From contig CM026391.1 of the NCBI GenBank assembly GCA_014843695.1, positions 17,275,263-17,339,262 on the forward strand: a stretch of 64,000 nt of DNA, given 5' to 3'. This document shows positions 42,801 to 54,800 of this stretch, piece after piece. The stretch's first letter is position 1. Each line of letters starts with the position of its first letter. The translations under genes were made by a program, and so were the position numbers. Below the pieces are notes generated by a model. That model worked only from the letters and a program-made list of their open reading frames with translations. It ran no database searches and was not told where the DNA came from. This DNA is from Archivesica marissinica. Lineage: Eukaryota; Mollusca; Bivalvia; Venerida; Vesicomyidae.

Positions 42801-45800
42801 GGAATACGCCAGGCATAGGAATACGCCAGGCATAGGAATACGCCAGGCATAGGAATACGCCAGGCATAGGAATAAGCCGAGCATAGGAATATGCCGAGCA
42901 TAGGAATACGCCAGGTATAGGAATACGCCGAGCATAGGAATACGCCAAGCATAGGGATACGCCGAGCATAGGAATACGCCGAGCATAGGAATACGCCGAG
43001 CATAGGAATACGCCAGGCATAGGAATACGCCAGTAAGGAATACGCCAGGCATAGGAATACGCCGAGCATAGGAATATGCCGAGCATAGGAATACGCCGAG
43101 AATAGGAATACGCCGAGCATAGGAATACGCCAGGCATAGGAATAAGCCAGGCATAGGCATAAGCCAGGAATACGCCGAGCATAGGAATACGCTGAGCATA
43201 GGAATACGCCGAGCATAGGAATACGTCAGGCATAGGAATACGCCAGGCATAGGAATACGCCGAGCATAGGAATACGCCGAGCATAGGAATTCGCCAGGCA
43301 TTGGAATACGACGAGCATAGGAATACGCTGAGCATAGGAATACGCTGAGCATAGGAATACGCTGAGTATAGGAATATGCCAGGCATAGGAATACGCCGAG
43401 CATAGGAATAAGCTGAACATAGGAATACGCCGAGCATAGGAATACGCCGAGCATAGGAATACACTGAGCATAGGAATACGCCGAGTATAGGAATACGCCG
43501 GGCATAGGAATACGCTGAGCATAGGAATACGCCGAGCATAGGAATACGCGAGCATAGGAATACGCCGAGCATAGGAATACGCCGAGCATAGGAATACGCG
43601 AGCATAGGAATACGCCGAGCATAGGAATACGCGAGCATAGGAATACGCGAGCATAGGAATACGTCGAGCATAGGAATACGTCGAGCATAGGAATACGCCG
43701 AGCATAGGAATACGCCGAGCATAGGAATACGCCGAGCATAGGAATACGCGAGCATAGGAATACGCCGAGCATAGGAATACGCCGAGCATAGGAATACGCC
43801 GAGCATAGGAATACGCCGAGCATAGGAATACTCCGAGCATAGGAATACGTCGAGCATAGGAATACGCCGAGCATAGGAATACGCCGAGCTTAGGAATACG
43901 CGAGCATAGGAATACGCCGAGCATAGGAATACGTCGAGCATAGGAATACGTCGAGCATAGGAATACGTCGAGCATAGGAATACGCCGAGCATAGGAGTAT
44001 GCGAGCATAGGAATACGCCGAGCATAGGAATACGCCGAGCATAGGAATACGCCGAGCATAGGAATACGCCGAGCATAGGAATACGTCGAGCATAGGAATA
44101 CGCCGAGCATAGGAATACGCCGAAGGAATACGCCGAGCATAGGAATACGCCGAGCATAGGAATACGTGAGCATAGGAATACGCCGAGCATAGGAATACGC
44201 CGAGCATAGGAATACGCCGAGCATAGGAATACGCCGAGCATAGGAATACGCCGAGCATAGGAATACGCCGAGCATAGGAATACGCCGAGCATAGGAATAC
44301 GCCGAGCATAGGAATACGCCGAGCATAGGTTCCACCACTCTAGTATTACTAAAAATACAAAATACAGTATTGTGTTAGATACTTGCGGTTTATTTTAAAA
44401 CTTGCTTAATTGACAGATCAAGAAAGCATTAGAGCTGTATGAACAACTGAGGCAGAGGACCGGGGTGGTTGTGGTAGGGCCCAGCGGGTCTGGTAAGTCG
44501 ACACTGTGGCGCATACTGAGGCTCGGACTTCACAAGCTGAACAAGGTAGTAAAACACTACACGATGAACCCCAAGGCAATGCCGAGGACCAAGCTGCTGG
44601 GGCAGATTGACATGGATACGAGGGAGTGGACAGATGGAGTACTCACTTACAGTGCTAGACAGGTCGTCAAAGAACCTCTGGGTATGTACACTGGAAACAT
44701 CTACATCACTACATGTGTGGCGGCATTCCATTGTATGGCATTAATCTGTAAGACATTCCACTGTAAGAAATGCATTTCTCTGTGAGGCATTCCACTGTAA
44801 GAAATGCATTTCTCGGTGAGGCATTCCACTGTAAGAAATGCATTTCTCTGTGAGGCATTCATTCCACTGTAAGAAATGCATTTCTCTGTGAGGCATTCCA
44901 CTGTAAGAAATGCATTTCTCGGTGAGGCATTCCACTGTAAGAAATGCATTTCTCTGTGAGGCATTCATTCCACTGTAAGAAATGCATTTCTCTGTGAGGC
45001 ATTCCACTGTAAGAAATGCATTTCTCGGTGAGGCATTCCACTGTAAGAAATGCATTTCTCTGTGAGGCATTCATTCCACTGTAAGAAATGCATTTCTCTG
45101 TGAGGCATTCCACTGTAAGAAATGCATTTCTCGGTGAGGCATTCCACTGTAAGAAATGCATTTCTCTGTGAGGCATTCATTCCACTGTAAGAAATGCATT
45201 TCTCTGTGAGGCATTCCACTGTAAGAAATGCATTTCTCGGTGAGGCATTCCACTGTAAGAAATGCATTTCTCTGTGAGGCATTCATTCCACTGTAAGAAA
45301 TGCATTTCTCTGTGAGGTTCATTCCACTGTAAGAAATGCATTTCTCTGTGAGGCATTCCACTGTAAGAAATGCATTTCTCTGAGGCATTCCACTGTAAGA
45401 AATGCATTTCTCTGTGAGGCATTCCACTGTAAGAAATGCATTCATCTGTATCAGTAATGCATTCATCTAAGACAGGCCACTATGTCAGTATGTTAGAATT
45501 CCATACCAGTAAGGCATTCATCTGTAAGACATTCATGTGTACATTGAAACATTCCATACCAGTAAGACATTCATCTGTAAGACATTCATGTGTACATTGA
45601 AACATTCCATACCAGTAAGGCATTCATCTGTAAGACATTCATGTTGTACATTGAAACATTCCATACCAGTAAGGCATTCATCTGAAGACATTCATATGTA
45701 CATGAAGCATTCCATACCAGTAAGGCATTCATCTGTAAGACATTCATGTGTACATTGAAACATTCCATACCAGTAAGGCATTCATCTGTAAGACATTCAT

Positions 45801-48800
45801 ATGTACATTGAAACATTCCATACCAGTAAGGCATTCATCTGTAAGACATTCATATGTACATTGAAGCATTCCATACCAGTAAGGCATTCATCTGTAAGAC
45901 ATTCATGTGTACATTGAAACATTCCATACCAGTAAGACATTCATCTGTAAGACATTCATGTAAGACATTCATGCGTACAGCTAATGTTGTAAATAATTGT
46001 TTCTCAATCGAACTAAAATAAATTTGAATGATATATAAAGACTTAAATGTTTCAATGAAATGTGAATATCGTCCGATAGTCTATAGATAATGGCACAGAA
46101 GGCAAATAGAAAATGATTGCATTGCTTTAACCCATTCCTACATAGAGATTTAGGTTAATATACCATTATATCTCCATACAAACGACAGCCATTTACCTAT
46201 CATGCAGTGGATAACTGTTTTAATTAAGTAGTCGCCATATCTATCCCACCTTCATATATATTACTGGGACTACATGAGATTCTGGCCTTTATTAATAGCA
46301 TTGGTTTGGCTACCTCATTGTCAATGTATGTCGTATTGGTAATGGCGTCAAGAGGTGCTGCTATGAGGGAAAGGGTTTATGAACATTGGTTTGGCTACCT
46401 CATTGTCAATGTATGTCGTATTGGTAATGGCATCAAGAGGTGCTTCTATGAGGGAAAGGGTTAAACTTTGCCATTTCTGGAACTACACCTAAACTCCTAC
46501 AAACATCATGTAATTGCTCACCATTTGTTTCACAGAGGTTCAATCGTGGATCATCTGTGATGGGGACATTGACCCAGAGTGGATCGAGTCCCTTAACTCC
46601 GTCCTCGATGACAACCGTCTCCTCACCATGCCGTCAGGAGAGCGTATACAGTTTGGTCCCAATGTCAACTTCCTGTTTGAGACACATGACCTGAGCTGTG
46701 CGTCCCCGGCAACCATCTCTAGAATGGGAATGATCTTCCTCAGGTAATGTTGTTCACTACCACCATCCCATATACAGTAAAACCTGTGCTAAGCACATCC
46801 TCTGGATACTGACCAACCCAGAATACAGACCACTCACTAAAAACCTGTCTCTAAATACTGCCAACTATGTTTCCTATCAACAAGTAACATTGCAATTGTT
46901 CACCAACATCCCATATACCGTAAAACCTGTGCTAAGCACTACCTCTGGATACTGACCACCCCGGAATATAGACCACTCACTAAAAACCTGTCTCTAAATA
47001 CTGCCAACTATGTTTCCTATCAACAAGTAACAATGCAATTGTTCACCAACATCCCATATACAGTAAAACCTGTGCTAAGCACATCCTCTGGATACTGACC
47101 AACCTGGAATATAAACCACTCACTAAAAACCTGTCTCTAAATACTGCCAACTTCGTTTCCTATCAACAAGTAACATGCACTTGTTCACCAACATCCCATA
47201 TACCGTAAAACCTGTGCTAAACACTACCTCTGGATACTGACCAACCTGGAATATAAACCACTCACTAAAAACCTGTCTCTAAATACTGCCAACTTCGTCT
47301 CACATCAACAAGTAACAATGCAATTGTTCACTATCATCCCATATACAGTAAAACCTGTGCTAAGCACATCCTCTGGATACTGACCAACCCGGAATATAGA
47401 CCACTCACTAAAAACTGCCAACTGGATCCCCTATCAACAAGTAACAATGCAATTTGACCTGCTGCGAGAAACCATATGCAAACATCTACCCCTTTTCCCA
47501 TTCCAATGGGAATTACAGACAATGAGATTGTGGAGTCTGAACTACAGGGCCCGAGGTTATAAAACTTTTCTCAGATCTCGAGCTCGAGTGATTTGATTGG
47601 TCGATTATGATGCTTACACTCATCTGAATCAATCAGAAGCTTGAGACTGAGTTTGAGATTGGAGAACAATTTTATAACCTCGGAGCCAGGTCCTTGTCGG
47701 TTACATGTAACCACATGTTTAATACTTTGAGTGAATATAACTGAACAATTCTTTATAAATGTGGTTTTATTTAGTGATGAAGATACGGATGTGAAGGCAA
47801 TAATACATTCATGGATCAATGAGATTGCGGAGTCTGAACAGCAGGTCCTTGCCGGCTACATCGAGGACTATTTCTACAAGGCGCTAGACTGGGTCCTCAA
47901 ACAGGTACGCAAACCTCTAGTGACCTCTGTAGTTGTTAGAGTTGAAATCATGCAAGAGTTTGCTGGCCTGGAGGTTGTTAACTCTTTGCACGCTAGCGGT
48001 GAAAATAACAGTCAAATATGTCATTGAATTTCATTAGAATTGCATCTTTACGACACAATTCTAATGAAATTCCAGGACATATTTCCAGAGTTTTCAGCTA
48101 AAACTAAGAAAAACACATTAATTAAATGTTGTCTGCTGCAATTATTTGAACTATTTATAGCCTTATTTTACCCAGCATGCAAAGAGTTAAACTTAGCTGA
48201 AACCACAAACCTAAGATTTGAACTCAACCAATCAAATTGTTTTGAATTTAGGATTTGAGAAAAGATGTTGAACGTCCATACCTGGATGCTAGTCTGGAGA
48301 AACTCACATATTTCATTGATGATATTGATGCATAGTGTGAAGGATACACAACTGCTGTCGTTGTATGGACTTAGTCACCAGCACAGGCAGATGTAACAGT
48401 GCGTTGATAGTACAGTAAAACCCTCTAAACCGAACGGCCATTGTACAATACAATATTCTGAAAATAAAATCTGTTTGTTTGTTTGAAAGAATAAGTCAGT
48501 TTCATAATTTGATCATGTCAAGTTGTGCTCGGTTTAAAGGGGTAAATTACAGTTGAATATGTACATATTTTAAAAAAAATCTGTTTAGTATTCGGAAAAG
48601 AGGGGTTCCGGTTTAGAGGGAATTGCAGTTTTGAGGTGTGTCACTGTATAATGGGGTAGAATATTTTTAGAAGACATGATTATGTGCTTTGATAGTAGAA
48701 TTGGGCTAAAACAAAATGTTTTTTAAAAATTATTTTTCCAGCACCCATTTTACTATCAAAGTACTGTTACATCTGCATGTGGTCACCATTTGGAAGATTA

Positions 48801-51800
48801 CGTGTAAGCGGCGCAGCTAGCTCAGTCGGTATAGTGTTAGCCATGTAGGCGAAAGGTCCCGGGTTTGAGCCCCGGGCTGACATCACATTTTTCTCACCCT
48901 GTGCTTTGGTGCCAAACGTGGGATACGAACCCGGGACAATTCGCTTGTAAGGCAAACACTCTACCGACTGAGCTAGCCACAAGTATAGAACACAAATGTA
49001 TCGGACGTACTGCTTGTGCAAGTCAAGCCAGTTTAGAACCATGTAACCAATACTTATTACCAGTTTGTTTTACAGACAAACATTATGAAGTAAGTTTTTG
49101 GGGAATTATGTAATTGTTACGGTTAAGGTAGGTGTTGATGTAATGAAAAGAGAGGAAAAATTAACATTGTATTTGAGGTTTTCCTCTTAACCCTTTCCTT
49201 CATAGAGATTTAGGTTAATATACTATTATATCTCCATACAAACGACAGCCATTTAACCCTTTCCTTCATAAAGATTTAGGTTAATATACTATTATATCTC
49301 CATACAAACCACAGCCATTTAACCCTTTCCTTCATAAAGATTTAGGTTAATATACTATTATATCTCCATACAAACAACAGCCATTTAACCCTTTCCTTCA
49401 TAAAGATTTAGGTTAATATACTATTATATCTTCATACAAACAACAGCCATTTAACCCTTTCCTTCATAGAGATTTAGGTTAATATACTATTATATCTTCA
49501 TACAAACAACAGCCATTTAACCCTTTCCTTCATAAAGATTTAGGTTAATATACTATTATATCTTCATACAAACAACAGTCATTTAACCCTTTCCTTCATA
49601 AAGATTTAGGTTAATATACTATTATATCTCCATACAAACCACAGCCATTTAACCCTTTCCTTCATAGAGATTTAGGTTAATATACTATTATATCTCCATA
49701 CAAACGACAGCCATTTAACCCTTTCCTTCATAGAGATTTAGGTTAATATACTATTATATCTCCATACAAACGACAGCCATTTAACCCTTTCCTTCATAGA
49801 GATTTAGGTTAATATACTATTATATCTCCATACAAACGACAGCCATTTAACCCTTTCCTTCATAGAGATTTAGGTTAATATACTATTATATCTCCATACA
49901 AAGACAGCCATTTAACCCTTTCCTTCATAGAGATTTAGGTTAATATACTATTATATCTCCATACAAACAACAGTCATTTAACCCTTTCCTTCATAAAGAT
50001 TTAGGTTAATATACTATTATATCTCCATACAAAACAGCCATTTAACCCTTTCCTTCATAGAGATTTAGGTTAATATACTATTATATCTCCATACAAACGA
50101 CAGCCATTTAACCCTTTCCTTCATAGAGATTTAGGTTAATATACTATTATATCTCCATACAAACGACAGCCATTTAACCCTTTCCTTCATAGAGATTTAG
50201 GTTAATATACTATTATATCTCCATACAAACGACAGCCATTTAACCCTTTCCTTCATAAAGATTTAGGTTAATATACTATTATATCTCCATACAAACGACA
50301 GCCATTTAACCCTTTCCTTCATAGAGATTTAGGTTAATATACTATTATATCTCCATACAAACGACAGCCATTTAACCCTTTCCTTCATAGAGATTTAGGT
50401 TAATATACTATTATATCTCCATACAAACGACAGCCATTTAACCCTTTCCTTCATAAAGATTTAGGTTAATATACTATTATATCTTCATACAAACGACAGC
50501 CATTTAACCCTTTCCTTCATAGAGATTTAGGTTAATATACTATTATATCTTCATACAAACGACAGCCATTTAACCCTTTCCTTCATAGAGATTTAGGTTA
50601 ATATACTATTATATCTTCATACAAACAACAGCCATTTAACCCTTTCCTTCATAGAGATTTAGGTTAATATACTATTATATCTTCATACAAACAACAGCCA
50701 TTTAGCTATCATGGTGGATAAGTAGTCGCCATATCTATCCCCCTCCATAGATATTCTGGGACTTCATAGAGATTTAGGTTAATATACTATTATATCTTCA
50801 TACAAACGACAGCCATTTAGCTATCATGCAGTGGATAAGTAGTTGCCATATCTATCCCACCTCCATAGATATTACTGGGACTACATAGAGATTTAGGTTA
50901 ATATACTATTATATCTTCATACAAACAACAGCCATTTAGCTATCATGCAGTGGATAAGTAGTCGCCATATCTATCCCACCTCCATAGATATTACTGGGAC
51001 TACATAGAGATTTAGGTTAATATACTATTATATCTTCATACAAACGACAGCCATTTAGCTATCATGCAGTGGATAAGTAGTTGCCATATCTATCCCACCT
51101 CCATAGATATTACTGGGACTACATAGAGATTTAGGTTAATATACTATTATATCTTCATACAAACGACAGCCATTTAGCTATCATGCAGTGGATAAGTAGT
51201 CGCCATATCTATCCCACCTCCATAGATATTACTGGGACTACATAGAGATTTAGGTTAATATACTATTATATCTTCATACAAACGACAGCCATTTAGCTAT
51301 CATGCAGTGGATAAGTAGTCGCCATATCTATCCCACCTCCATAGATATTACTGGGACTACATAGAGATTTAGGTTAATATACTATTATATCTTCATACAA
51401 ACAACAGCCATTTAGCTATCATGCAGTGGATAAGTAGTTGCCATATCTATCCCACCTCCATAGATATTACTGGGACTACATAGAGATTTAGGTTAATATA
51501 CTATTATATCTTCATACAAACAACAGCCATTTAGCTATCATGCAGTGGATAAGTAGTCGCCATATCTATCCCACCTCCATAGATATTACTGGGACTACAT
51601 AGAGGTTTAGGTTAATATACTATTATATCTCCATACAAACAACAGCCATTTAGCTATCATGCAGTGGATAAGTAGTTGCCATATCTATCCCACCTCCATA
51701 TATATTACTGGGACTTCATAAAGATTTAGGTTAATATACTATTATATCTCCATATAAACAACAGCCATTTGGCTATCATACAGTGGATAAGTAGCCACCA

Positions 51801-54800
51801 TATATATCCCACCTCCATAGATATTACTAGGACTACATGAGATTATGGACTTAATTATGAACATTGGTTTGGCTACTACATTGCCAATGTATGTCGTATT
51901 GGTAATGGCATCAAGAGGTGCTTCTATGAGGGAAAGGGTTAACCCATTTGATTCTGGATACCATTCGAACAGTATTTGCAAAGAACATAGAACCAGATCA
52001 GCTGCCACGGAACGTGCCGTCTAATGAGGCTCTATGCTGTTTGCTATTCAGATGATCTTGCTAAGACAACATAGATTGCAAAAGAATAAATAACTTTCAT
52101 TATTTAAATTTTAAGAACTCAAAAGTAAGGAGTAACTTGAGTTATTTTCTTTGCTTATACATGCTGTTTTGATCCTGTCTGTACACCATAGTGTTCAATT
52201 AACAAGTAAATATTCTATTCCATTGGTAGGTACCATCTTATGGCATCAAATAAGTGCATATTCAGTACTTGTACTTCCTGCTGTGTTCTGTGATACTCTG
52301 TATACTAATGCAAATTTCAACTTTTTTATGAAAATTGTGTACTAATGCAAATTTCAACTTTTTAGGAAAATTGTGTACTAATGCAAATTTCATCTTTTTA
52401 GGAAAATTGTGTACTAATGCAAATTTCATCTTTTTAGGAAAATTGTGTACTAATGCAAATTTCAACTTTTTAATGAAAATTGTGTACTAATGCAAATTTC
52501 AACTTTTTGTGAACATTATTCTCATTTATTCTCATTTATTTCATTACTGAATTGGTGTAATATTGTCATGAAATTATTTTACTGTTACCGAAAGAATTTG
52601 GTGAGCATGTTTGTATCAATTAAGAGTATGATTAGAAATATAAACTGTTTAAAATGTATTGCCTCACTGAATAAATAGATAGATAGTTTATTTTTAAAGT
52701 CACTGGTAATCCAGGGATCGCAGGTTCGATCCCCATCTGACCCTAATAAAATAAAAGTCTTTCAGATGGGACATTAAACCGAGGTCTCGTGTCGGTGCTG
52801 TACACCGTGCACGTAAAAGAACCAGAGGAGACTCTGGAATAGGTCTCTGTCTGTATCATTGCACTATCCTCCAAAATCTAAAATGACTAATCTCTTCAGG
52901 AGGCGTCGCTCATATTGGCAACCGGTAGCGACGATAAATAAACATAAAACATAATTTAAAGCCATTACTGAATATTGGTTTAGAGATAGATAGATAGATA
53001 GTTTAGTTTTAAAGTACAACCTGTACCCACAATCAATGCAAATCAATACATAACACCAGTCAGCCTGATGGGCTTATGATGCACTAGCATGTTTGTATCT
53101 GCATGGGTCATTAATTTGTAGCACTTAAATCTGCAGATCTTCAATTCATGATGTTTATTTTTATGTAAATTCATAACACTTATTTCCTCTGATTGTGAAG
53201 ATATGGCATTTTTTCTGTGGATTGTCAATTCATATCACTTATTTCCGTTTGATTGAATTTGTAATTATAAACGTTTACAAATATATATGTAGCATGTATG
53301 GTTGCTTGCATCTTTCACATTGAATGGTATTTATCACAGTAGTTGATCAAATATTTTTATCATTTTTTATTCTGTCACAGATATTAGTATCTTTTTCCTT
53401 TGATCACAAAATGTATTGCAAATCCACATTCATTAGTTAAAATATATTTTATCAATAGAGTCAAACCTGTGTTAGTGGTCACCTCCATTAAGCAGCCAAC
53501 CTGTATTAAGCAGCCAGTTTCCAGATTCCCAATTGGTTGTTTTATTATACATTTGACCTCTATTAAGCAGCCACCTGTGCTAAGCAGCCACTTTATCCGA
53601 CTCCCTTGGCTGCTTAACACAGGTTTGACTGTACATTTCCAGTGTATGATTCAAGCATTGTAACAATGGAACCCTCCAAACCTGAACTCCTTAAAACCGG
53701 AACCCCTTAAAACCGGATGATATATTTTTCATTGTTAAAAAAAGCAATAAATGAATGCCCCTCTTTTCCAGGTACGTTTTCTATTGCAAATTACCCGTGA
53801 AAACTGAATACATGACAGCGAAAATCCTGTCCCAAATGACCTTAGTCTCGCCTGAAATAGTTTCCTCAATATTCCACATTTGGGCAAATGAGTATGTTGA
53901 AAATTAAAACTTGGCTACAAAGAAAGTCAAAATATTAGGCTGATGTATACATATAATTTTATTATTAAAAGTAATTTATTGTCATTTCTGATTTCCTGCA
54001 ATTTGTCCAAAACGTCACCTACCCCACCCAACTAAACCGAAAACCCATCTAAACCTAAAACCCCTCCGAACCGAACTTAAGGTTCCCTCTGTCTGAATGT
54101 GTGTGTGTGCACCACTTATGTCACCAATTGAATAAAAATGTAGCCAATTTGAAAACCTTGGAGCCATCTAATAGCCATATAGTTCACGAATACATATTTG
54201 AAACCATGTATTTGTAAATGTGCCAAACATTTTTTTTAAAACCAAACAATTTCGCTAAATATGTTCACGACTTCACAAAATTTAGCGCCAATATTTGTTT
54301 TTGTCGCCATGGGCGACTGACAGCAGGAACCCTGGAACTTATCTTCTGGTCTGGAGGCGGTTTGGTTTATACTGTACATATATATTTTTTTGTCAGATTT
54401 TAACTTGAAAATAAACAAATTGACTGCAATGCAATGCATATGTATTATCATATAATGTTATGTTTATTAATGTTTATTAATCTTTTCCCACATAGAAGCA
54501 CCTGTTTATTGTATTGTGGATTTGTTTCTTTCAGAGCGACTTTGTTGTGGAGACGAGCTTGGTTGGTGTGGTACTGAACGGCCTGTCACACTTGAGTCAC
54601 GTTCGCAACAAGTCACACTTCACCATGTGCCTTATCCGCGGACTCGGGGGAAACCTGAACGAAGTGTCCCGAGAAAACTTTGCTAAAGAGGTAATTACTG
54701 CATGTACAAATGAACTTTGTTAAAGATGTAATTACTGCATGTACAAATGAACTTTGCTAAAGAGGTAATTACTGCATGTGCAAATGAACTTTGCTAAAGA

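Noticed and set aside
42101..44338. Minus-strand frames of 370-703 codons reading [17 protein letters not shown] repeats
   Set aside because: They are read-through of the 17-bp array (51 bp per three units); the array derives from a MITE end, not from a gene.
48812..48985. Functional tRNA genes
   Set aside because: A and B boxes are good but acceptor stems do not pair convincingly, and tRNA-derived SINE heads are common here.
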